A DNA stretch of 7,680 nt from Methanobrevibacter thaueri (GTDB lineage: Archaea; Methanobacteriota; Methanobacteria; Methanobacteriales; Methanobacteriaceae). The stretch is taken from the NCBI RefSeq assembly GCF_015062905.1, contig NZ_SUTK01000062.1, positions 1-7,680 of the forward strand. The letters run 5' to 3'. Positions within the stretch are counted from its first letter, which is position 1; each line of letters starts with the position of its first letter. Shown here one piece after another: positions 1 to 6,131 of this stretch. The position numbers were made by a program, and so were the translations under genes. The notes under the pieces are model-generated. The model made no database searches. It was not told the DNA's origin and saw only the letters and a program-made list of their open reading frames with translations.

Positions 1-1
1 C

Positions 2-175
2 AACACAAGCAGAACATGCCACCACTGCAGACACATAAACAAAGAGTTAAAAATCAAAACACGCAACTGGAAATGTCAAAAATGCGGAAAAACACTTGAT
101 AGGGACACAAACGCAGCAATTAATATTCTAAACCGCTGGTTCAACGGGGATAGCCTGAAAAAATACTTAAATTAA
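2..175 (+). CDS. tnpB: TnpB, RNA-guided endonuclease of IS200/IS605 elements (C-terminal 57 residues; 5' end outside window)
   Basis: This frame is open from the window edge to TAA at 173-175. It shows the TnpB C-terminal signature: a four-cysteine zinc ribbon (TCHHC at fragment residues 5-9, CQKC at 25-28), then LDRDTNAAINI at 32-42. Asp35 in that last motif corresponds to the third RuvC catalytic aspartate of the family. TnpB is a transposon-encoded nuclease guided by an RNA made from the element's own right end; it cuts empty donor sites and helps the element persist. The short tail after the motif (LNRWFNGDSLKKYLN) is ordinary for the family. Intactness of the upstream RuvC domain cannot be judged, because about 350 N-terminal residues would lie before position 1. 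Confidence 0.9.
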   Translation, partial: NTSRTCHHCRHINKELKIKTRNWKCQKCGKTLDRDTNAAINILNRWFNGDSLKKYLN

Positions 176-254
176 CCATTATTAAGTGAAAAAAATTCAG
201 GAATCCCCATCCTCTATAGGATGGGGTGGTTCAATGGATACCTGTCAAAAAGAT
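105..254 (+). ncRNA. Predicted TnpB omegaRNA (reRNA) 3' scaffold and guide
   Basis: TnpB guide RNAs are transcribed from the tnpB 3' end through the right end of the element into flanking DNA. The scaffold end is clear here: GAATC at 201-205, a 9-bp stem (205-213 / 218-226, loop CTAT), then GGTTCAA at 228-234, the same order as in the characterised ISDra2 RNA. The guide should start at 235 (TGGATACCTGTCAAAA...), inside the interrupted host gene. The 5' boundary at about 105 is a guess from the size of known omegaRNAs, and the 3' boundary assumes a guide of up to 20 nt. Confidence 0.5.
205..226 (+). repeat. Right-end terminal hairpin of the IS element
   Basis: A perfect 9-bp inverted repeat, CCCCATCCT (205-213) and AGGATGGGG (218-226), surrounds a 4-nt loop. 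In IS200/IS605 elements such subterminal hairpins are recognised by TnpA, and as RNA they form the last stem of the TnpB guide scaffold. The ATG at 221 lies inside this hairpin, so it is not a genuine gene start. Confidence 0.85.
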
Positions 255-628
255 TCTACAGGGCTTACATGATAGCCAGGGAAATGAAAGACAGCAACAA
301 ATGCTTTTTCAATCTGCTTCACTGTGCCTGGGACTGTGATGATAAAAACGATTCCAATGCAGTGAAAATGAGAAAACTTGCACTTGAGCATTTCGATGAT
401 TTGGAATACGATGAAAATGAGAAAAAGAACTATCTGGCCATAAAAGCAGACCTTCTAAGAAGAAGCGGTCAGTTCGACCAGGTGATTGAAGAGTTTTCAG
501 GCATTACAATCGGTGAGGAACCATACGATTTAATCTTCCAATTCCAGATTGAAAAGTCCAAAGAAAAGGACGCCGAATGCTATACTGTCGGCGATGCAAA
601 AAACAGAATGAGTGATTCCCCCTTTTGA
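235..628 (+). pseudogene. C-terminal fragment of a helical host protein, 5'-truncated by the IS insertion
   Basis: An open frame runs from ATG 221 to TGA 626-628, but its first residues are encoded by the transposon hairpin, so only 235 onward is host sequence (about 130 residues). No convincing Shine-Dalgarno site precedes ATG 221 or the next in-frame ATG (269). The protein is rich in helix-forming and charged residues, with several Cys/Trp pairs (CFFNLLHCAWDCDD) and a segment of TPR-like character (LLRRSGQFDQVIEEF). It loosely recalls the C-terminal helical half of zinc-ribbon/DUF2225-type proteins, but I do not recognise the family with confidence. Reading frame and codon use look normal, suggesting the insertion is fairly recent. 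The missing 5' part may lie on the far side of the element. Confidence 0.6.
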
Positions 629-665
629 GGAGAATCATCCATTTAATATTATCTTTTTTTAATTT
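614..665 (+). terminator. Probable transcription terminator (weak hairpin and T-tract)
   Basis: GATTC (614-618) can pair with GAATC (632-636), extended by two further pairs across a mismatch. A T-rich run follows at 653-665. It lies between two convergent reading frames ending at 628 and 669. Archaeal termination depends mainly on the U-tract, which is the stronger part of this call. Confidence 0.4.
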
Positions 666-668
666 TAC

Positions 669-1565
669 TTATTTTTTACAGAAGCTTTCGAAATCATTGC
701 AAAGGTCGAATACTTCATCGATTTGTGGAATGTCACTGATCCAATCTGACGGAATGTCATCGAAGCCGTAGTATATTCCGGCAAGTCCTCCGCAGATTGC
801 CCCTACAGTGTCTGTATCCTTTCCGTAATTGACCGCCTTCAGGACCGCTTCACTGAAGCTGGAGGTTGTCAGAAGACATTTGAGTACACATTCCAAGGTC
901 TTCATGACATATCCGCTGCTTTCAACTTCATCAAGGTCGTTTTCAAAAATCCTTTTGAAATGAACCAGCTCATCTGAATCACTGTAATAATCCCTGATCT
1001 TTTCGCATGCACTTTCGATGTGCTCCAATATTTCCAGATCCTCGCTGAGCATTGACCTTGCTATTTCAATGTAGAGGACGCATGCTATCCTTGACCTTTC
1101 GTGTGCATGTGTCAGCGCTGATACGTTTTCTATTGTTTCATAGTCTATTCCCGGAATGAATGCCATAGGCAGGATTCTCATTAATGACCCGTTTCCGTTG
1201 TCCCTTTCTCCGGCTCCTCCGCATTTTAGAGGGTCTATTCCATTGTCGAAATTGATTATCGCATTTATTGTTGTGTTTCCGTAATCGAAGGTGTGGTATT
1301 GGCTGTACTTGTCCTCATGAACAAAGAGGCTGAACTCGTTCATTATGTCCTCATAGTCGATGCCGTCCTTCTGGACTATGCTCTGCATGGTTGCAAGTGT
1401 CATTGATGAGTCATCTGACCATGTTCCCTTCGGCATGTTGTATGTTCCATTGCCCCTCATTCCTGTAACCGGATTCTCATCAAGCACTTCCTTGCTTGTG
1501 AATTCCACGGGAACGCCCAATGCGTCCCCAACTACCAAACCTGTTATTCCATCCTTAACTTTCAT
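669..1565 (-). CDS. ADP-ribosylglycohydrolase family protein (DraG/ARH type)
   Basis: This 298-residue protein has the full set of family motifs: GLVVGDALGVPVEF (9-22), GTWSDDSSM (47-55) with the metal-binding Ser-Asp-Asp, RDNGNGSLMRILPM (121-134), LTHAHERSR (151-159), and GKDTDTVGAICGGLAG (248-263) with the second Asp/Thr metal site. Family members use a binuclear metal centre to hydrolyse ADP-ribose N- or O-glycosidic bonds on proteins, nucleic acids or small molecules, in the cytoplasm. Length and motif order are normal and nothing appears missing, so it should be active. The ATG at 1565 is preceded by AGGTGA, with four bases between. That site overlaps the stop codon of the upstream NADAR gene, so the two are translationally and transcriptionally linked. 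The substrate cannot be deduced, but the neighbour suggests one shared with the NADAR domain. Confidence 0.93.
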   Translation of the reverse strand: MKVKDGITGLVVGDALGVPVEFTSKEVLDENPVTGMRGNGTYNMPKGTWSDDSSMTLATMQSIVQKDGIDYEDIMNEFSLFVHEDKYSQYHTFDYGNTTINAIINFDNGIDPLKCGGAGERDNGNGSLMRILPMAFIPGIDYETIENVSALTHAHERSRIACVLYIEIARSMLSEDLEILEHIESACEKIRDYYSDSDELVHFKRIFENDLDEVESSGYVMKTLECVLKCLLTTSSFSEAVLKAVNYGKDTDTVGAICGGLAGIYYGFDDIPSDWISDIPQIDEVFDLCNDFESFCKK

Positions 1566-1574
1566 TTTATCACC

Positions 1575-3680
1575 TTAGAAAAATTCTCCTTCATCATTCA
1601 TTCCTAAAGGAAAGCTGCATCTCTCAAGCCAAATCTCATCGGCCAGGTCACTAATGATATCTTGTTTCAAGTCACTTATAAAGTTTTCACGCTCTCTTTC
1701 TACAAATTCCCTTTCGATATCGGTCTCGTTTGTAAAGACTTCTTCAAAGCCGTCGGGAAGGTGCAGCAGCAGTATCTGTGTTTTGCCCTCAACGGTGAAC
1801 ACATCGAGAACCTTGAATCTGGAGCCGTGATTGGCTGTGTGCAGTCCCCAGTTGGTTTCCTTCTCAAAGACAGACAGGTCCCCCATGAATCCGGACAGTA
1901 TGAGGTACCTGTGTGTTGTCACCATGCCACCGATTCTGTTTGAAGCGTCGACAAAACCCTTTTCGGTAATGATCTGGCCCGGACTGTACTTGCCTGCAAT
2001 CTCATCGGAGAGGTTGGCGTCACGGACATATCTTGAGGAGCCCACAAGTGTTGACTCTATCACCTTATATTCGGCGGACTGCTTGTCGTTAGGGTCTCTT
2101 TTGTGGTTAAGGTAGGGATATGCGTTCTTGAGATATTCTGTATATCTCCAGTCGATTAGATTCTCATGCTCACATAGTCTGCGGATTTCATCCCTCACCT
2201 GCATAAGCGCAAATCCGAAGAGGTTCTCATCGCCTCCCCATTCGTCATCAGAGTCATAGACAAGACACCTGTCGCCTGTGTCAAGGAGCTTTCTTTTAAG
2301 CTCATCGTCCTGCATGAACTTGTAGTATGTGGCGTTCAGGCAAACTGTATACTTGAAGACTTCCCATTCAGCCAGCTGCTCGTCGGTTACTGTGTAATCA
2401 TTCTTGAGCTCTTCGAATGTGACCTTATACGGGTCAATATTACGATTATATGATACGATTTTTGAAAAGAGAATTGCATGGCCTATTGAATTGAAATGAT
2501 GTGCGTTGTTCCTGAACTCGCCTTCCATGTCCATGGTGATGAAATCGTTGACTTCAATCGCATCATCTGTTATCCTTGAGTATTTCGGGTTCACATCCTC
2601 GTCCCAGACGGATCCCATGAACGGGAATTGAGGAAGATTCTTAAATTTCGGATTTCTCGGGTTGAACTTCCAGTTTGCAGGTTCCGGAAACAGCTTGCGG
2701 AAAAGATCGCCCTGATATGGCTGGTTCATGCAGTAGTCTTCCCCTGCACCCATTCTCCATCCTATTGTCCATGAGCTGTATCCGGGAAATGCAAGCCATC
2801 TTGGTGCGGCATACTTTCCGGCCTCGCATGTTGATGACATGATTTCGCCGTCCCATATGTATCCCTTGGAGGCTTCAACGATATAATCTATGCTCTTGAG
2901 GTGTTCGATGAATGCATTGAACTCCTCATCGTCGAGGCAGTCCATCTTCTCGTGCAGGTCCTTCAGAGAGGCATTGCTTTTGAGGAACATCTTGAGTGTG
3001 AGAAGCTTGTCGCAGATGTAGTAGTACACCTTGAGGCTGTCGCATTCGACAAGTGTGCCCTGGGAGCCCATCTGCAGCTCTTCACCGCAGCCGTTGCAGA
3101 AGCTGAACTGGTTGTTGAAGTCTTCCCCACCGCAAAGCGGGCAGACCTTCCTGTCAGTTCTGGACTTTATCATCTCAATCCATGACATGTAAAACTCGCT
3201 TCCGTAGCGGTCCTTCAGATTCCTGCCGGTGCGGTTTTCAATCCTTTTGTATCCGTCGATGATTCTGCAGCTGAATAGCCAGTTTGTTTCATTCAGCCTG
3301 TCTAGGCATTCAAGTGCCTTTTCATATTCCTCCGCATCAATCAGTGCATGGGCCAGTACTTGTGTAGTTCCCTTGTCGGGTTTGTCGCTGTCCATGCTTT
3401 CATAAAAGTCATATGCATCATTGATGTCCAGTTCCATGAGCACCCTAACCTTGAAATCCTGGAAGCGGCTGTTTTCACCGTCAATTTCCAACATCCGGTT
3501 GATGCGTTCAAGTGCCCTGCGGTATTTTCCCAGATAATAAAGTGCAGTTGCGTTGTATGACAATGCATCCAAATTCTCCGGGTCCAATTTTAGGGCTTTC
3601 AGTGATAGTTTCATGAGGCTCTCATAATCATCTTCAAATAAGAGTGCCTCGCATTTTCCAAGTAATTCTTCTACGTTCAT
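1575..3680 (-). CDS. Multidomain NADAR protein: TPR - zinc ribbon - NADAR - C-terminal ART-like domain
   Basis: This is a 701-residue cytoplasmic protein. Residues 1-130 form TPR-type helical repeats (ENLDALSYNATALYYLGKYRRALERI is typical). A four-cysteine zinc ribbon follows (C180, C183, C195, C198), then a segment at about 215-275 that could be a small winged helix. Residues 290-360 are aromatic-rich (WRMGAGEDY at 308-316) and unassigned. Residues about 361-500 match the NADAR (YbiA/DUF1768) family by KYSRITDDAIEVNDF (366-380), FNSIGHAILFSK (396-407), LLDTGDRCLVYDSDDEWGG (465-483) and ENLFGFALMQVR (485-496). NADAR enzymes cleave ADP-ribose-type N-glycosidic bonds, including ADP-ribosylated guanine in DNA for some members. 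Residues about 545-650 (YSPGQIITEKGF, GSRFKVLDVF, ILLLHLPDGFEEVF) resemble the core of ADP-ribosyltransferase folds, a tentative call. The family's usual Glu near 400 is Gly. There is no Shine-Dalgarno site before ATG 3680, suggesting a leaderless mRNA. It is first gene of an operon with the ADP-ribosylglycohydrolase. Confidence 0.8.
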   Translation of the reverse strand: MNVEELLGKCEALLFEDDYESLMKLSLKALKLDPENLDALSYNATALYYLGKYRRALERINRMLEIDGENSRFQDFKVRVLMELDINDAYDFYESMDSDKPDKGTTQVLAHALIDAEEYEKALECLDRLNETNWLFSCRIIDGYKRIENRTGRNLKDRYGSEFYMSWIEMIKSRTDRKVCPLCGGEDFNNQFSFCNGCGEELQMGSQGTLVECDSLKVYYYICDKLLTLKMFLKSNASLKDLHEKMDCLDDEEFNAFIEHLKSIDYIVEASKGYIWDGEIMSSTCEAGKYAAPRWLAFPGYSSWTIGWRMGAGEDYCMNQPYQGDLFRKLFPEPANWKFNPRNPKFKNLPQFPFMGSVWDEDVNPKYSRITDDAIEVNDFITMDMEGEFRNNAHHFNSIGHAILFSKIVSYNRNIDPYKVTFEELKNDYTVTDEQLAEWEVFKYTVCLNATYYKFMQDDELKRKLLDTGDRCLVYDSDDEWGGDENLFGFALMQVRDEIRRLCEHENLIDWRYTEYLKNAYPYLNHKRDPNDKQSAEYKVIESTLVGSSRYVRDANLSDEIAGKYSPGQIITEKGFVDASNRIGGMVTTHRYLILSGFMGDLSVFEKETNWGLHTANHGSRFKVLDVFTVEGKTQILLLHLPDGFEEVFTNETDIEREFVERERENFISDLKQDIISDLADEIWLERCSFPLGMNDEGEFF

Positions 3681-3704
3681 GATAATATATATGTGACTAT
3701 GTTG

Positions 3705-3712
3705 TTAATAAA
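3705..3712 (-). promoter_or_regulatory. Candidate TATA box for the NADAR/ADP-ribosylglycohydrolase operon
   Basis: On the minus strand this reads TTTATTAA, centred about 28 nt upstream of the ATG at 3680. That spacing would put the transcription start at or next to the start codon, which fits the lack of any GGTGA-like site there (the sequence just before the ATG is ATATATATTATC). The closer ATATATAT run would place the start inside the gene, so it is less likely to be the TATA box. Confidence 0.4.
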
Positions 3713-3846
3713 GTTTTTGTTAATACCTTGTGTTTAAGTAGGTGCTCCCATCAGTATGAATGAATTTTACCGAAAAATAAGATTTGGTACAAAAGATTCA
3801 CCGATTATGAAAATAATGTTGACAATAAGGATTAAATAACTCCAAT

Positions 3847-3854
3847 CATATACT
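3847..3854 (+). promoter_or_regulatory. Candidate TATA box for the zinc-ribbon membrane protein gene
   Basis: CATATACT lies about 50 nt before ATG 3900. A start about 25 nt downstream, near 3876, would give a leader of about 24 nt containing the Shine-Dalgarno site GAGGTGA at 3889-3895. Spacing is right for archaea, but the box is not a strong consensus. The 219-nt gap between the divergent genes (3681-3899) holds no other feature I can support. Confidence 0.35.
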
Positions 3855-3899
3855 ATTAACCATAGGAAATTTTTTTCTTATGCAAAAAGAGGTGAAACG

Positions 3900-4772
3900 A
3901 TGAAATTTTGTCCAAAGTGTGGAGCCCAAAACAAGGAAGAAGCGAAGTTCTGCGTTGACTGTGGAGAGGATATCTCAAACATATCCACAGAACAGCCAGA
4001 ACAGAACAATGCAGCCCCTCAATCCACAGGCCAAAAGAACAAATGGATTGCGCCGATACTGAACTTCATTGGCGGAATGCTCATCTATGGGCTAAGTGGA
4101 ATAGGACATGCATTATACCTTCGCTTATACAAAAGAGCAGCAATTTTTGGTGCAATAGGATTTCTGCTTTCGGCCATTTTCTTTGTGCTGTTCATTTTCA
4201 GCAACAGCTTTGCCATCACTGCAATAACCACCCTAATAGGAATAGCATTTACACTCTATGCGGCATATGACGCATACAAATGCACCGAGGCAATCAATGA
4301 AGGCAGGGAACTTCCAGCATTGATTGGAGGAATCAGACCCGAATCTCTTTCAACAGGAATGGCAGTTGGAGCGCTAGCGGTCGCTTTGGTAGTGATGGTA
4401 GTTGCATTCGGGGCATTCGCATCTTCAATGCTTGTGAACGACCTGTCCACAGCAAGCGTTACCGATACGGTCATAAGCAATGACATCTCTTCCGGCACAA
4501 ATGACAATGACGGTCTCGTTGTCGAGATCTCCTATCCTGGAGAATGGTCTGCATCCATTGGGGACCAGGACACCAGCACCATGTATAATGGAAAGGGCGA
4601 TGAGAGCATCAAGATCAACGAAGGAAGATATGACGTGATAGCTGCCGCAGTACAGAAAACAGACGGAAGTTCAGACAAGCTGAAAGTTAAAATCATAAAG
4701 GACGGTGACACCCTGGACTCTGAAAGCACAAGCAAGGAGTACGGCGTGGTAACCGTAAGCGCAACACTTTAA
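3900..4772 (+). CDS. Zinc-ribbon membrane protein with extracytoplasmic C-terminal domain
   Basis: This 290-residue protein begins with a zinc ribbon (CPKC at 4-7, CVDC at 18-21), followed by a Gln/Asn/Pro-rich linker (30-47). A glycine-rich segment at 50-77 ending GIGHALYLRLYKRA recalls the short turn of TM2-type proteins. Clear membrane spans are at about 79-100, 104-124 and 152-178. A Ser/Thr/Asp-rich linker (180-204) leads to a beta-rich domain (205-290) starting LVVEISYPGEWSASIGD. With three spans the zinc ribbon would be inside and the C-terminal domain outside; if 50-68 also spans, the C-terminus would be inside, which its composition makes less likely. GAGGTGA four bases before the ATG supports this start. 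Small zinc-ribbon membrane proteins of this layout are common in methanogens, but their role is unknown. Transcribed alone and closed by its own terminator. Confidence 0.85.
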   Translation: MKFCPKCGAQNKEEAKFCVDCGEDISNISTEQPEQNNAAPQSTGQKNKWIAPILNFIGGMLIYGLSGIGHALYLRLYKRAAIFGAIGFLLSAIFFVLFIFSNSFAITAITTLIGIAFTLYAAYDAYKCTEAINEGRELPALIGGIRPESLSTGMAVGALAVALVVMVVAFGAFASSMLVNDLSTASVTDTVISNDISSGTNDNDGLVVEISYPGEWSASIGDQDTSTMYNGKGDESIKINEGRYDVIAAAVQKTDGSSDKLKVKIIKDGDTLDSESTSKEYGVVTVSATL

Positions 4773-4773
4773 T

Positions 4774-4812
4774 GTTTGATTTTTTATAAATCAAACTATT
4801 TTTTTATTTTTT
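4774..4812 (+). terminator. Terminator of the zinc-ribbon membrane protein gene
   Basis: A perfect 9-bp stem, GTTTGATTT (4774-4782) with AAATCAAAC (4788-4796), has a 5-nt loop and begins one base after the stop codon. A T-rich tract follows at 4799-4812. Confidence 0.8.
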
Positions 4813-4852
4813 AAAAAAAAAGAAATTTAAAAGCAGATATGACGATATCTGC
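4813..4852 (-). terminator. Terminator of the Ig-like secreted protein gene
   Basis: Read on the minus strand, an 8-bp stem GCAGATAT / ATATCTGC (4845-4852 with 4833-4840, loop of 4) is followed by TTTTAAATTTC and nine Ts (4813-4821). It abuts the opposing terminator, so two convergent genes are separated by back-to-back signals. Confidence 0.75.
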
Positions 4853-4869
4853 CCACTAAAATCAGATAA

Positions 4870-5388
4870 TTATATTCTTACCCATTCGTTATCTCCGACA
4901 TGCATATACCAGTTGCCGTCGGGACCTTCCTGAACCTCACCGGAATAAATAGTTCTGCCTGCCTGCTGGCTGTAGTATGCACCTTCATCATAATCGGATC
5001 CCTCTTCAGCCTCAACGGTTACCCATTTGGTCTTTTTGGCCGGCTTATACTTGGCGTCACCGGTGAACTTGCATTTGACCTTGAATGCGCCTTCGCCGTT
5101 ATCGAGTTTCAGCTTTGCATTTCCATAGGAATTGGTTGTCAGGGTATAATAATCTGCATTACCATACTCATCCTTTACTGATACTTTGACCTTCTTTTTT
5201 GAGATTGGCTTGTTTTTGGAATCAACCAATTTGATTTTAATCTTATCGCCGTCATGGACCGGAGAGCTGACCTTAATCTTCAATTTGGTGTCGGCCTTTT
5301 TGGAATCGGACACTCCCATGACCATACCCACTGAGAGAATTGCAATCATGAGAAGCAATCCTGCAAAAAATAATTTACTTCTGTTCAT
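4870..5388 (-). CDS. Secreted Ig-like domain protein
   Basis: This 172-residue protein has an N-terminal signal peptide: MNRSK, then a hydrophobic core at about 6-25 (LFFAGLLLMIAILSVGMVMG). The next part is a lysine-rich beta domain at 35-126 of the bacterial Ig-like type, with the characteristic DGDKIKIKLVDSKNKPISKKKVKVSV (46-71) and TLTTNSYGNAKLKL (82-95) pattern, ending in AKYKPAKKTKWVTV. The same domain builds the large adhesin-like surface proteins of Methanobrevibacter, but here there is one copy and no visible wall or membrane anchor. The tail (128-172) is acidic and Tyr/Gly-rich and unrecognised (GRTIYSGEVQEGPDGNWYMHVGDNEWVRI). It probably acts outside the membrane; ligand unknown. 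The start is supported by GGTGA four bases before the ATG. It has its own promoter although it follows the PIN gene on the same strand. Confidence 0.85.
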   Translation of the reverse strand: MNRSKLFFAGLLLMIAILSVGMVMGVSDSKKADTKLKIKVSSPVHDGDKIKIKLVDSKNKPISKKKVKVSVKDEYGNADYYTLTTNSYGNAKLKLDNGEGAFKVKCKFTGDAKYKPAKKTKWVTVEAEEGSDYDEGAYYSQQAGRTIYSGEVQEGPDGNWYMHVGDNEWVRI

Positions 5389-5432
5389 TTAATCACCATA
5401 CATATATCAATAATGATATTATGTTTAAGATG

Positions 5433-5440
5433 ATATATAA
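5433..5440 (-). promoter_or_regulatory. TATA box of the Ig-like protein gene
   Basis: The minus strand reads TTATATAT, predicting transcription from about 5411 and a leader of about 22 nt with GGTGA at 5393-5397. It lies only about 20 nt past the stop codon of the PIN gene, so the two genes need not be co-transcribed. Confidence 0.6.
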
Positions 5441-5459
5441 CTTGTTGTGAAACAGAAAA

Positions 5460-6131
5460 TCATGAAGCCTTAAAATCGAATCTTCCCTTGACCGAATTGA
5501 AACATAACCGACCAACATTTTTCGCCCCATTGAAGCAATCCTCATCAAAAGTCACAAAATCAACGGGTTGGCTTGAAAAACAGGCAAAATCATGGCCATC
5601 CAAAATGACACTCCTATCCTCATAATGAACACCAAAAGATTCTAGCATTGCATCAATTACAGAATAATCATTTTCCCTTTGAGGTGCCAATATCAACTTA
5701 TTTTCCAATTTTTCCTTATTCTTGACACTGGTTATCATCAGGTCATTTAAACAAAAATTTATTGATTTTTTCATATTTAAAAATGGAATCATTGATTCTA
5801 CACCAATATAATGATTCCAAAAAGGTTTTATAGAGTTTTTAGAATCTTCAAACAATTTTTCTGAATAATGTTTTTTTAAAAAAATTAACAAATCGACATC
5901 AGAATATAGATCCTTTTCGGGATTTTCCATAAACAATTTTAAATCCTCAAAGAATATTTTTAGATTAATCTGTTTTTCACCAAATCTGCGATTGAATTCT
6001 TTTACAACGGAATTGGACCAATAGTAATGATGATAGGAATTAAAAACTTGTTTTGCCTTTAAATGATGAGAATTAATTAAAAATATCATTGCAATAATAA
6101 CATTGGTATCTAAAAATGCATTCTTCATCAT
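5460..6131 (-). CDS. PIN-domain protein, putative toxin ribonuclease
   Basis: This 223-residue protein begins with the PIN signature FLDTNVIIA (6-14; Asp8). A conserved acidic position is likely at Glu45 (SVVKEFNRRF). The C-terminal acidic pair appears in DGHDFACFSSQPVDFVTFDEDCF (178-200), where Asp181 and Asp196 fill the usual places. PIN domains are metal-dependent ribonucleases; many are VapC-type toxins. At 223 residues it is longer than a typical VapC (about 130), with an extra helical insert at roughly 55-165. The start ATG at 6131 lies 3 nt after GGTGA and overlaps the stop of the upstream gene in an ATGA arrangement; a second ATG follows directly, so translation may start one codon later. 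The gene is much more AT-rich than neighbours outside the cassette. Toxin function is inferred from fold and context only. Confidence 0.75.
   Translation of the reverse strand: MMKNAFLDTNVIIAMIFLINSHHLKAKQVFNSYHHYYWSNSVVKEFNRRFGEKQINLKIFFEDLKLFMENPEKDLYSDVDLLIFLKKHYSEKLFEDSKNSIKPFWNHYIGVESMIPFLNMKKSINFCLNDLMITSVKNKEKLENKLILAPQRENDYSVIDAMLESFGVHYEDRSVILDGHDFACFSSQPVDFVTFDEDCFNGAKNVGRLCFNSVKGRFDFKAS

Larger units (their letters stand above)
1..234 (+). mobile_element. Right end of an IS200/IS605-family (TnpB-encoding) element
   Basis: The left part lies outside the window. What is visible is the 3' end of tnpB, a 29-nt spacer (176-204), then a strong hairpin (stem 205-213 with 218-226) and GGTTCAA at 228-234. 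The order GAATC, hairpin, GGTTCAA matches the right-end/omegaRNA layout known for ISDra2-type elements, where the TCAA motif marks the right cleavage site. The transposon boundary is therefore placed after 234. Whether the element also carries a TnpA transposase or is a tnpB-only (IS1341-like) element cannot be seen here. These elements make no target duplication, so none was expected. Confidence 0.8.

Noticed and set aside
1360..3568. Several open frames of 70-95 codons on both strands within the NADAR and glycohydrolase genes
   Set aside because: They lie entirely inside strongly supported coding sequence, lack ribosome sites and give low-complexity or unrecognisable proteins; they are frame shadows.
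3756..3839. A 27-codon plus-strand ORF (MNEFYRKIRFGTKDSP...) in the 3681-3899 gap
   Set aside because: The only AGGTG-like site is 11 nt away, the sequence has no recognisable feature, and such short frames arise by chance.
4256..4735. Minus-strand frames opposite the zinc-ribbon membrane protein
   Set aside because: They are Ser/Val-rich antisense shadows of a gene with clear domains, membrane spans and a ribosome site.
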